From NCBI RefSeq assembly GCF_901538355.1, contig NZ_LR593887.1, forward strand, positions 992,001-1,056,000: a DNA stretch of 64,000 nt, written 5' to 3'. The DNA is from Tuwongella immobilis (lineage in GTDB: Bacteria; Planctomycetota; Planctomycetia; Gemmatales; Gemmataceae). This document shows positions 9,237 to 17,088 of this stretch, piece after piece. The translations under genes and the position numbers were made by a program. Each line of letters starts with the position of its first letter. Position 1 is the stretch's first letter. The notes below the pieces were generated by a model that saw only the letters and a program-made list of their open reading frames with translations, had not been told where the DNA came from and searched no databases.

Positions 9237-10169
9237 ATGCGGCGGAATTTGCAGGCGATGGGGTGGATGACGGTGTCGGTGGCGGCGTTTTTTCTGGGGC
9301 GGACGGTGCAGCCGCTGGCTCCGGCAGTTGGGCAGCCGCTAACGCTGCCAGTGCAGCCGCTGAATCCGGCAGTGGGGCAGCCGCTGAATCCTGCATTGCA
9401 ACCGTTGACACCAGCGGGGCAGGCACTGACGCCGGCGGGGCAGGTGGGGGCCAATTTCTACATGCAAACCGCGGCGGAATATCGAGCGTGCTGCCTGCAA
9501 ACGTATCGGCTGGCGACGGAGAAACTCGACGCTGCCCGGAAGGCGGATGATGGCAGTGGCAAACCGATGGCCATTGTCATGGATCTCGATGAAACGGTCG
9601 TCGATAACGGGGCGTTTCAAAGCTATTTGCTCGCTAATGGCAAGGGATATGCCCAGGCCGATTGGGATCGGTATGAGCAGTTTCGTCCGCAGGATGTCGC
9701 CTGGGTGCCCGGTGCCAAGGCGTTTATCGCGGCGGCGGAGGCGAAGGGGTTCACGATGATTTATCTGAGCAATCGCCAAGAGAAATTCATCGATGGAACC
9801 GTGGCGGCGCTGAAGCATTTGGGAATGGCCGAGGCGGGGTTGAAGGAGCGATTGTTTCTTTCCACCACGACCAGCAATAAAGAACCGCGTCGAATGGCGA
9901 TTCGGGAGAAATATCAGGTCAAAATGCTGTTTGGCGATAATCTACGGGATTTCTCGGAGGATTATCGGGCGAATGTTGCGATGCCACGCAGTGTGGACGA
10001 CAATCGCAAGGTGATGCAAGCGCGGAAAGCCCAGGTGGATGCTGACGCAACGCATCTGGGTGTGGATTGGTGGATTTTGCCGAATCCGGCGTATGGCGAA
10101 TGGGAGAAATTGGGCACGCCGAATGTGTTGCCGTTGCTCCACCCGGCCACGAAATTGAGCATGCCGTAA
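9237..10169 (+). CDS. HAD-superfamily acid phosphatase (class IIIB, lipoprotein e(P4)-like)
   Basis: A 310-aa protein with an N-terminal signal or anchor (MGWMTVSVAAFFLGRTV). A proline-rich tandem repeat of QPL.PAVG units spans about residues 24-67. The catalytic HAD domain has DLDETVVDNG near 115 (nucleophile and acid/base Asp of DxDxT), LSNR near 177 and GDNLRDFSED near 236. This matches the acid phosphatase class B family (PF03767), which removes phosphate from external organic phosphates. The catalytic domain should be outside the cytoplasmic membrane. The start at 9237 follows GGGGAGGGGG, four bases away; an upstream ATG-like start would lack a site and a signal peptide. There is no lipobox, unlike true e(P4). 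The repeat linker is unusual. Confidence 0.85.
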   Translation: MRRNLQAMGWMTVSVAAFFLGRTVQPLAPAVGQPLTLPVQPLNPAVGQPLNPALQPLTPAGQALTPAGQVGANFYMQTAAEYRACCLQTYRLATEKLDAARKADDGSGKPMAIVMDLDETVVDNGAFQSYLLANGKGYAQADWDRYEQFRPQDVAWVPGAKAFIAAAEAKGFTMIYLSNRQEKFIDGTVAALKHLGMAEAGLKERLFLSTTTSNKEPRRMAIREKYQVKMLFGDNLRDFSEDYRANVAMPRSVDDNRKVMQARKAQVDADATHLGVDWWILPNPAYGEWEKLGTPNVLPLLHPATKLSMP

Positions 10170-10191
10170 TCGCTGGCCCAGGAATGCCGGG

Positions 10192-11367
10192 TTAGCCACG
10201 GGTGGAGCGCGGCGAATCCGGCTTGGACGACGATTGGCCGAATCGCATGCCGGGATTCGCGGGTCGGTCTTGCCGGGGATCGACCGCAGATTCGGCAGGG
10301 AGTTGCGACGCGGCGACGCGATCGGGGACGAGTCGGCCCATGGTGCGCCAAATCAGCACGCCGAATCCCAGCAGCACAATTGCCCCGGAGCAGCGAAATC
10401 CCCAGCGGCGCAGGCTTGTTTCGGAATCCGCGTTCGATGCGGTGGTCGAATGGCCGCCAAACCAGTCCCAAGACGATTCTGCTCCGACGCGGAATTTCAC
10501 GGCCGAGCGGAAATCCTCGACCAAACAGCCGGGGGTGAATTGCCACTGGGGCGGTGTGGCGCTGGGACCGTGGGCGAAGCGGGTGCATTCCGCGTGGATC
10601 TCTTCTTCGAAGCGCACCCCCAGATTGTCCCCATCAATGACAAATCGCGTGAGCAGCATTTCGTTGGCCATCCAACCACCGCTGGGAGTCGGCTGAAACT
10701 CTTCGGCGAGCAGTTGTTCGAGAATCTGCCATTGCTCGGAGCCTCGGAAGCGAATGTCGATCGACCGCATCAGAATGATGTCCGGATGGGCGCGATCCAT
10801 GATGATGCGATGGCGAATCTCGTATCGTTCGCACAGCGCGATCGGCGGGCTATGCCAAATCGTGCCCTGCGGGAATTGCGGGTCGGTGGCCCCGAGTTGT
10901 GCGACCAACGTGGGCAGCACCGTGGTAATGGCGTTGCGTTCGCTGCGAAACCAAAATTCATGGGGCGAAATGCCGAAATCGAACAATGCGGGGGATTGAG
11001 CCATGCAGCCACACAGCGGTTCGTTGGGCTTCGGGGCGGCGGCGTGGGGATGCCATTGGGTCTCTTCCCGATACACCTGCCCATCAAACCAGGCGCGTGT
11101 GGAGTGCTGCGGGTTGGACTGGGGGGCGGAGAAATCGGTGACGTGCCGTTCCATCCACAGGGATTCGCCGGCGACTTGGAAGCGTGTTTTCCAGCATTCG
11201 CGTGGGCGGAGTTTTCGGGATTTCAAATCTCGGCGCAGGACTTCGAGCTGAAATTCTGCGCAGAAACAGTCACTCGGTGCGATTCCCAATCGCGGTCGGT
11301 TGTCGACAATCGGCATTTGGTCGAACAACGGCACCAACACCAACATGGGAACCCATAGCGAGAGCAT
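10192..11367 (-). CDS. Hypothetical protein with N-terminal signal and C-terminal membrane helix
   Basis: A 391-aa protein I do not recognise. An N-terminal hydrophobic segment (MLSLWVPMLVLVPLF) looks like a signal sequence. A long region rich in aromatic residues follows, then one transmembrane helix near residues 320-345 (CSGAIVLLGFGVLIWRTMG) and a basic/proline tail, so the tail is probably cytoplasmic and the bulk external. The start at 11367 has AGGAG seven bases upstream. The gene converges with the acid phosphatase gene, with stops 22 bases apart, and is divergent from the gene at 11685. No catalytic motif was found. Confidence 0.75.
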   Translation of the reverse strand: MLSLWVPMLVLVPLFDQMPIVDNRPRLGIAPSDCFCAEFQLEVLRRDLKSRKLRPRECWKTRFQVAGESLWMERHVTDFSAPQSNPQHSTRAWFDGQVYREETQWHPHAAAPKPNEPLCGCMAQSPALFDFGISPHEFWFRSERNAITTVLPTLVAQLGATDPQFPQGTIWHSPPIALCERYEIRHRIIMDRAHPDIILMRSIDIRFRGSEQWQILEQLLAEEFQPTPSGGWMANEMLLTRFVIDGDNLGVRFEEEIHAECTRFAHGPSATPPQWQFTPGCLVEDFRSAVKFRVGAESSWDWFGGHSTTASNADSETSLRRWGFRCSGAIVLLGFGVLIWRTMGRLVPDRVAASQLPAESAVDPRQDRPANPGMRFGQSSSKPDSPRSTRG

Positions 11368-11684
11368 GGGGATTCTCCTTCGCAGGGCGTGCATCCAAAC
11401 ATGCCACCACATCAATCACACGAAACAGGCGATATCGAAGACAGTTGATCTGATAAGTGAAAATTGATTGATGTATTCGAGCTTGATGGCATTATCCCTT
11501 GTTCAAGGCAATTGTCAATAGGGTATTCGATCCGAGGGAAAATTTAGCGATGGAGAAGCGATTTCGGTTCGGGCTTGCAATCCTCGCGGGAATCCGGGAA
11601 TGCCCGCGAAATTCCGCTCGCCATTGCCCGCGATTTGCGGTAGCCTGAACCCCGAATCTGCGGGTGCGGCAGGGAGTCGTCGCG
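11368..11684. other. Divergent intergenic region, 317 bases
   Basis: This gap holds the upstream regions of the genes starting at 11367 (minus) and 11685 (plus). It contains an AT-richer core (about 11440-11530) likely to hold promoters, but no hexamer pair with good spacing was found. The last part is GC-rich with repeated GCCCGCGA words (11600-11632). No ORF or hairpin of note. Confidence 0.4.
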
Positions 11685-12203
11685 ATGAGTGAATCGAGTT
11701 CCGGGAATTCGGCGGTCATTTGGGTGGCGTTGATTGGGGCGCTGGGCAGCGTTGCCGCTGCGCTCATTGGCCTCATGCCCTGGCTGCTCAGCAAGCCAGA
11801 GCCAAGCCCGGCAACTGCGAACGTGGCACCGACAACCGCCGCGAAAGCGACGCCGAATCTGACCGGGCCGGGTGGGGTGCCACCCATGGAAAAGAAAGCC
11901 AAGCCGGTCAAGCCGCCGGTGGATGTCTCGTTCCGTCGAGCGGCGGTTCCGACCCGTGGTGTGGTGATTCAACTCGCCAACACGGCCGCGCGGGAGCCGC
12001 TGGAAAAAGTCGTGGTCACCATCCAGCGCCCCGGGGAAAAATCCGATCGTGTCTTTCGAGCCGAAAAGCCGATTCGCCCCAACGAATCCATCAGCGTCGG
12101 CTGGCTGGAACTGGGGAATTTCGCTCCCAAAAAGGGGGACACCGTGCGGGTGCGTGCGGAAGGCTACCCCGTGGATTGGGAAGAAGTCATCAACGTGAAT
12201 TGA
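11685..12203 (+). CDS. Small membrane-anchored protein of unknown function
   Basis: A 172-aa protein with one N-terminal transmembrane helix (about residues 10-37, VIWVALIGALGSVAAALIGLMPWLL). A Pro/Ala/Thr-rich linker leads to a C-terminal domain of about 100 residues that looks beta-rich (GVVIQLANTAAREPLEKVVVTIQRPG). The C-terminal half may be an Ig-like or fibronectin-like fold. The start at 11685 has AGGGAG eight bases upstream. It ends 16 bases before the DUF58 gene and is probably in the same operon. Function unknown. Confidence 0.75.
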   Translation: MSESSSGNSAVIWVALIGALGSVAAALIGLMPWLLSKPEPSPATANVAPTTAAKATPNLTGPGGVPPMEKKAKPVKPPVDVSFRRAAVPTRGVVIQLANTAAREPLEKVVVTIQRPGEKSDRVFRAEKPIRPNESISVGWLELGNFAPKKGDTVRVRAEGYPVDWEEVINVN

Positions 12204-12219
12204 TGCCATCGGAGCCGCG

Positions 12220-13170
12220 ATGATTTCTCCGCAGGATGTTCAGCGGCTGCGTCGGTTGCAATGGCGGGTCCGCAAACTCATTCGCGGCTTGCTCGAAGGG
12301 GCGTATCGCAGTACCTTTCCCGGCACCGGCCTCATCTTCGAGGAATTGCGGGCTTACACTCCTGGCGACGACATTCGCAACATGGATTGGAATGTTACTG
12401 CCAGGTTGGGTGAACCCTACATTCGGCGGTATGTGGATGAACGCGAACGCACGCTGATTTTGGCCGTGGACCGCTCGGCAAGTCTCGATTTTGGCACGCA
12501 CCTCGACCCCGAATCCGGGGAGATTCTCACCAAGCGACAAATTCTGGCCGAATCGGCGGCGATGCTGGCGATGTTGGCCGAAACCAACCGCGACCGCATT
12601 GGCCTGCGCATGGCCGATGCGACCATTCATTGCGATCGTTCGCCGAGTCGGGGGGGGCCGCATATGATGCGACTGCTCGCCGATTTGCTCAACCGCGAGA
12701 CACCTTCCGATCGTCGCTCGATGCCGAGAACCGAACCGATGCCGAAATCGATTCCGTCGGCTGGCCCCTCGCCGCTGCGGATCTTGCTGCAATCGCTGCT
12801 GAATACCCCCCGTCGGCGGGCGGTGGTGCTGCTGATGTCGGACTTCGTCGATTCGGATTTCGCCGATCTGTTTCGGCTGGTTGCGCGAAAGCATGAGCTG
12901 GTGGCGGTGACGGTGGATGACCCCCGCGAGCGGGCGTTGCCGTCGGTCGGCTGGGTGCGCTTGCGGGATGCCGAGACGGGAGCGGTTGCCCTGGTGGAAA
13001 CCCACGCGCCGGCGGTGCGGGCGGCGATGGCGCAAGCCGTTGCCAATCGGTGGGATGCGTGCGATTCGCTGATTCGTGGCAGTGGCGCAACGCGGCTGCA
13101 TTTGGCGACCGATCAGCCGCCCTTGGATGCGCTCATTCGCTGGCTCCAGCAGCGAGGCGGGAATCGATGA
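12220..13170 (+). CDS. DUF58 domain-containing protein (vWA-like fold)
   Basis: A 316-aa protein matching DUF58 (PF01882). The typical N-terminal signature is GTGLIFEELRAYTPGDDIR..DWNVTARLGEPYIRRYVDERE (residues about 36-80). A MIDAS-like loop VDRSASLDFG follows at about 84-93. DUF58 proteins usually act with MoxR-type AAA ATPases and BatABD-like proteins at the membrane, often in envelope or stress functions. Here only a BatD-like gene follows, overlapping by four bases (ATGA at 13167-13170), so the two are translationally coupled. No moxR gene is in the window, which is unusual for this cluster type. Confidence 0.92.
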   Translation: MISPQDVQRLRRLQWRVRKLIRGLLEGAYRSTFPGTGLIFEELRAYTPGDDIRNMDWNVTARLGEPYIRRYVDERERTLILAVDRSASLDFGTHLDPESGEILTKRQILAESAAMLAMLAETNRDRIGLRMADATIHCDRSPSRGGPHMMRLLADLLNRETPSDRRSMPRTEPMPKSIPSAGPSPLRILLQSLLNTPRRRAVVLLMSDFVDSDFADLFRLVARKHELVAVTVDDPRERALPSVGWVRLRDAETGAVALVETHAPAVRAAMAQAVANRWDACDSLIRGSGATRLHLATDQPPLDALIRWLQQRGGNR

Positions 13171-14243
13171 CCGGCCACGCTCGGTTCCGATGGGCGAAAT
13201 CCGTGTTGTGGGCGGGCATTCTTGCGACTCTGCTGGCGATGACCGGCCGCGCTCAACCGCCGCAATCCCCGCCGACTTCCGCCACCTCCAATACGCCAAC
13301 CGAACGCAGCGAACCGCTGTCGATTCCCGCTGTGCAAGAGCGGCGACTTGGCCCGGTGGATGTGCGATTGGAGATCAGTCGCACGCGGTTGACGCTTTCG
13401 GAATTCGCCGAGGTACAAATCATCGTCGAAGGCCCAAGTCCGGTGACGATTCAACCGGAGCCGCTGCCGCTGCGAGCGCGAAGCATTCCGTTTTGGTCGT
13501 TGACACCGTTGGCACCGGATCGTCGGGAGCCGTTGCCGAATGAGCGAGAACGGATCATCCGTCGCTTGCGCTTGGAGCCGTTCGAGGTGGGCGATCTGCT
13601 GCTGGAATGGACTCCGTTGCGCATTCGTTCGGGGCGACTTGGCCAAGAAGCGATTGCGGATTTTCGTCGGCTGGTGATTCCGGTGAGTAGTGCGCTGGCC
13701 GAGCCAAACATCGATCTGTTGCGGCCGATGATCGCGCCGCCGCCATTGCCGCCGATGCCGGAAGTGGTGACTCCCCGCTGGCCGCAATCACTGCTGATGG
13801 CGGTGCTGCTCGTTGGCGTGCTGGTGATGGCGTGGCCCCGATTGCGGCGACGCTGGCGCGAATCGCGGGAGCGGCCGCTGCCCTGGGCAGTGCGGTTGCA
13901 TCGGAATGCGTTGGCGATCGATCCGCAATGGAATCAGTCGGAATGTTGGAATCAAGTCGCGGCGTTGCATCAGGCATGGTGGCGTGCGATGGCGGGGGAT
14001 GCGGCGGCGAGTTGGGGATTGCCCGAACGTCTGGCGTGGCTTGAAGATCGGGCAGATTGGCCAGCGGAGCAGCGTGACCATTGGCGACAATTGGAGGCCG
14101 AGTGGGAACACCTCCGCTATCAGCCCGAAACCCCACATCGGCAACAGGTTGCAGAAACATGGTGGATGGCGTGGATTGGCGAGTTGGCGCGATTGGCGCA
14201 GATTGGAGGATTGGGCGAAACTGGGGGAAATGCAAAGAATTGA
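13167..14243 (+). CDS. BatD-like/DUF4381-like membrane protein
   Basis: A 358-aa protein with an N-terminal signal peptide (SVLWAGILATLLAMTGRAQ). A beta-rich external region (LGPVDVRLEISRTRLTLSE..., about 50-190) is of the kind seen in BatD. A transmembrane helix lies near 208-228 (SLLMAVLLVGVLVMAWP), and a cytoplasmic, Trp-rich helical tail follows. The start codon overlaps the stop of the DUF58 gene as ATGA, which fixes the start and implies coupled translation. The family assignment rests on architecture and position rather than on a specific motif. Confidence 0.75.
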   Translation: MTGHARFRWAKSVLWAGILATLLAMTGRAQPPQSPPTSATSNTPTERSEPLSIPAVQERRLGPVDVRLEISRTRLTLSEFAEVQIIVEGPSPVTIQPEPLPLRARSIPFWSLTPLAPDRREPLPNERERIIRRLRLEPFEVGDLLLEWTPLRIRSGRLGQEAIADFRRLVIPVSSALAEPNIDLLRPMIAPPPLPPMPEVVTPRWPQSLLMAVLLVGVLVMAWPRLRRRWRESRERPLPWAVRLHRNALAIDPQWNQSECWNQVAALHQAWWRAMAGDAAASWGLPERLAWLEDRADWPAEQRDHWRQLEAEWEHLRYQPETPHRQQVAETWWMAWIGELARLAQIGGLGETGGNAKN

Positions 14244-14428
14244 GAAATCAGCTAAAGTGGGTTGACGATTCTGGCCGATCCTTCCTGCAACGAGTGGACG
14301 ACCATGTTGTGATTCGGGGTCGTTTATTCGCTCCTTCCGACACTCGATTTGCTCTCCGACGAGTCCATCTGGCTGGATTGCTGCCGTTGGCCGGGGTGAC
14401 TTGTCTGACATTCGCAGGAGATCGCACC

Positions 14429-14890
14429 ATGATGCGCTGGTTTCCCATGACGATGTTGATGATGCTCACTCTGACCGCCGCCTGGGGATGCTCCCGCCAG
14501 TCGGATCGCCCCGATGTGACCGGCGAAGCCCTTCGCAAACTCGAAAATCGCAATCAACGGCTAGAAAGCGACATGCAAGCCGCCGGTGCCCAACTCGCGA
14601 TTTTGCAGCAACAATTGCTCGACGCCGAAACCACCAAGAAACAATTGCAAGGCGAAGTGAGCCGACTGTTGCAAGCGACTCGGGAACGCGACGATGCCCG
14701 CACGCAATTGGCCGATGCCGCCGTGCAGTTGAAAATCCGCACCAGCGAACGCGATGCGCTGCAATCGCAATTCGAGAATTTCCGCAAAGCCCTCCGCACG
14801 CAATTGGAACAGGCAGATGTGCTGTTGAAGCCCGAAACCCGTCCTGCCCCGGCAGCAACCACCTCCGCGCCATCCGCACGGCAAACGTGA
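14429..14890 (+). CDS. Coiled-coil lipoprotein
   Basis: A 153-aa protein. The N terminus MMRWFPMTMLMMLTLTAAWGC ends in a plausible though imperfect lipobox (AWGC, Cys 21). Residues 30-130 form one long heptad-rich coiled coil (KLENRNQRLESDMQAAGAQ...). An Ala/Pro/Thr tail follows. It is probably an envelope lipoprotein with an oligomeric stalk. The start at 14429 has AGGAG eight bases upstream. It follows the DUF58/BatD-like pair by 185 bases and may be separately transcribed; a TTGACG at 14262-14267 lacks a good -10. Function unknown. Confidence 0.8.
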   Translation: MMRWFPMTMLMMLTLTAAWGCSRQSDRPDVTGEALRKLENRNQRLESDMQAAGAQLAILQQQLLDAETTKKQLQGEVSRLLQATRERDDARTQLADAAVQLKIRTSERDALQSQFENFRKALRTQLEQADVLLKPETRPAPAATTSAPSARQT

Positions 14891-14995
14891 GCATTCCTCT
14901 GGGATTCCACCGCGTTCCGTTGGGATGAATCGGCAACCGTCTCTGCCAACTGCGAATCGTTACGAGTCCGAGTCCGCCAAGCGATCACAACCCTT

Positions 14996-15028
14996 CTCGC
15001 ATGACTACTCACGCCTCCCGCATGCGAG
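14996..15028. promoter_or_regulatory. Inverted repeat upstream of the TIM-barrel gene
   Basis: CTCGCATG (14996-15003) and CATGCGAG (15021-15028) are perfect inverted repeats separated by 17 bases. A TACAAT -10-like hexamer follows at 15055-15060, 42 bases before the start at 15102, without a good -35. This may be a terminator for the lipoprotein gene or an operator. Confidence 0.35.
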
Positions 15029-15101
15029 GGACGCCGATTCGGTCGAGCTGCTGCTACAATAGATGCAGATGGCTCCCGTGTCTTGGGAAGGATCAATTGG
15101 T

Positions 15102-15890
15102 ATGAATGGATTGCAGATTGGGATTCGTGCGGAATCGACCGGGCTGCCCCTGCGACGAGCTTTCGCGGAGGCGGCCCGTGCTGGCGCTTCGGGGATCGAA
15201 GTCGAAGCCGTGGGCGACATCCTCCCCACGCGATTGAGCGAAACCGGTCGCCGTGAGTTTCGGCATCTCTTGCGAAGTTACAATCTTTCTCTCACCGCGC
15301 TGAATTGTCCCTTGCGGGGCACCATCGATGAACCCACGGGGTTGGATACCCGCATTGCGTACATTCAATCGGTGATGACTTTGGCCTACGATCTCGGCAC
15401 GCGCGTCGTGATTATCGAAAATGGCAAACTCCCTGCCGATCCGCAATCGCCACGGGCGCAACTGCTTGCGGAATCGCTGCGTGGGCTGGCCGCGCACGGC
15501 GATCGGACCGGCGTGACGCTGGCGCTCGAAACCGGGCTGGATGGCGGCGATGTGCTCGCGACATTTCTCGAGAAATTCGACACGGGCAGTCTGGGAGTGA
15601 ATTTCGATACCGGCAACATGCTCATCAACGGATTCCACCCCATCGATCATTTGCTTCCATTGCGGAAATATCTGGTGCATCTGCATGCCCGTGATATTCG
15701 GCAGGGGAGCATGAACCGGCTGGCGGCGGAGGTGTCTTTGGGAGCGGGCAGTATCGATTGGCTGAATTTACTTGCGACGCTTAGTGTTATTGAGTACACT
15801 GGTTATGTCGTCGTGGACCGCGAGCAGGGGGAGAACCGGCTGGCGGATCTGCTGGCAGGGGTCGCATTTTTGAAACGGATTTCGGGGTAG
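15102..15890 (+). CDS. Sugar phosphate isomerase/epimerase family TIM-barrel protein
   Basis: A 262-aa protein with the xylose isomerase-like TIM-barrel pattern (PF01261). It has GIEVEAVGD near 30-40, VVIIENGKLP in the middle, a metal-site type ALETG strand, NFDTGNMLI, and HLHARDIR near 190-200. These carry the Glu, Asp and His residues that usually bind a divalent metal. The substrate cannot be told. The start at 15102 follows AAGGA by nine bases. It ends four bases before the next gene at 15895, so the two are probably cotranscribed. Confidence 0.85.
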   Translation: MNGLQIGIRAESTGLPLRRAFAEAARAGASGIEVEAVGDILPTRLSETGRREFRHLLRSYNLSLTALNCPLRGTIDEPTGLDTRIAYIQSVMTLAYDLGTRVVIIENGKLPADPQSPRAQLLAESLRGLAAHGDRTGVTLALETGLDGGDVLATFLEKFDTGSLGVNFDTGNMLINGFHPIDHLLPLRKYLVHLHARDIRQGSMNRLAAEVSLGAGSIDWLNLLATLSVIEYTGYVVVDREQGENRLADLLAGVAFLKRISG

Positions 15891-15894
15891 GCCG

Positions 15895-16419
15895 ATGCTT
15901 CAGCGGGTGATTTCGGGTGGCCAAACGGGAGCCGATCAAGCCGGGGTGCGAGTCGCGGCGCGCTTTGGCTATGCAACCGGCGGGTGGATGCCTCGTGGAT
16001 TCATCACCCTGGATGGGCCGAATCCGGAATTTGCTGCCGAGTATCACCTTCAGGAACACCCGGAGGGCTACGCCGCTCGAACCTGGGCGAATGTGCGGGA
16101 TTCGGATGCCACGATTCGGCTCGCGGGGACATTCGCTTCATCGGGCGAGAAATGCACGCTGCGGGCGATTCGGCATTATGGTCGGCCGCACTTTGATGTG
16201 CTGAAATCAGATCCACCCGCGCCGGATGCCGTCGTCGATTGGCTCTTGGCGCACGAGGTGCGGGTGTTGAATATCGCGGGGAATGCCGAGCGAATTAGCC
16301 CACTGGCCAAAGCGCACGGCATTACCGAGTTTGTCACCGAGTATTTGACGCAAGTGCTGACCCGATACGAGCAACGGCTTGCGACATACCTGCTGGCGGA
16401 ATCTCCGCCGGCGGCTTAG
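15895..16419 (+). CDS. YpsA-like putative molybdenum carrier protein
   Basis: A 174-aa protein beginning RVISGGQTGADQAGVRVA, the Rossmann-type nucleotide-binding signature of the cpYpsA/molybdenum carrier family (PF12694, SLOG superfamily). GWMPRGF, NVRDSDATIRLAG and SGEKCTLRAI follow. SLOG proteins bind nucleotide derivatives; the molybdenum-carrier label comes from a distant structural match, and the physiological ligand is uncertain. The gene lies four bases after the TIM-barrel gene. Its stop overlaps the stop of the convergent ndk gene by four bases (16416-16419). Confidence 0.85.
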   Translation: MLQRVISGGQTGADQAGVRVAARFGYATGGWMPRGFITLDGPNPEFAAEYHLQEHPEGYAARTWANVRDSDATIRLAGTFASSGEKCTLRAIRHYGRPHFDVLKSDPPAPDAVVDWLLAHEVRVLNIAGNAERISPLAKAHGITEFVTEYLTQVLTRYEQRLATYLLAESPPAA

Positions 16420-16862
16420 CTCACCCAGCTGGCATCGCACAGAGCGTAGCCCAGCAGTTCTGCTTGGGTGAACCACAGTGCGATTTCGGTGGCGGCGTTT
16501 TCCGGGCTGTCGCTGCCGTGAATCAGGTTGTTTTGCACGCTCAGGGCATAATCTCCGCGAATGGTGCCCGGAGCGGATTTGGCGCCATCGGTGGCACCCA
16601 TCATGCTGCGAACCACCGTCACCGCTTCGCGACCTTCCAGCACCAACGCAATGGTCGGTCCCGAGGTCAGAAACGACAGCAGCGATTCGTAGAACGGCTT
16701 GCCGGCGTGAACGGCATAGTGCTTTTCGGCCAGCGCACGATCGGCCTGCACCAACTTCAACCCCACCAATCGCAAGCCCTTGGCTTCAAAGCGAGACAGA
16801 ATCGCCCCAGCAAGGCGACGTTGGACGGCATCCGGCTTCAACAAAACCAGTGTACGTTGCAT
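16416..16862 (-). CDS. ndk: Nucleoside diphosphate kinase
   Basis: A 148-aa protein of normal family length. LVLLKPDAVQR lies at the N terminus and the active-site histidine (His115) is in NLIHGSDSPENA. The enzyme transfers the gamma phosphate of NTPs to NDPs through a phosphohistidine, in the cytoplasm. The start at 16862 is the ATG at the conserved N terminus; a TTG codon three residues upstream (16871) is in frame but unlikely. A possible promoter (TTCGGA, 17 bases, TATTCT on the minus strand) lies at 16878-16906. Confidence 0.97.
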   Translation of the reverse strand: MQRTLVLLKPDAVQRRLAGAILSRFEAKGLRLVGLKLVQADRALAEKHYAVHAGKPFYESLLSFLTSGPTIALVLEGREAVTVVRSMMGATDGAKSAPGTIRGDYALSVQNNLIHGSDSPENAATEIALWFTQAELLGYALCDASWVS

Positions 16863-16877
16863 GGCGTGCAAATCCCC

Positions 16878-16906
16878 AGAATAGCAATCGCATCAATCGG
16901 TCCGAA
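16878..16906 (-). promoter_or_regulatory. Candidate ndk promoter
   Basis: On the minus strand TTCGGA (forward 16901-16906) and TATTCT (forward 16878-16883) are 17 bases apart, the ideal spacing. They lie just upstream of the ndk start and would give a very short leader. The -35 matches the consensus at only three of six positions. Confidence 0.3.
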
Positions 16907-17088
16907 CTCTTATCGTGCGACCCAACCCCGGATTCGTCCAGTCCCCCGAAGCGGGAAGTTGCATTCCGGTGGGCGAAAGATCCCGGAACGCAGTCGCATC
17001 GGCTAGCCAATCGGCGGGAAAACTCCTATTGTGGCGAAGATGCCCAGTTCGATCGACGGGAGCGATCGCCCCCGATGAGGATGCCGGA

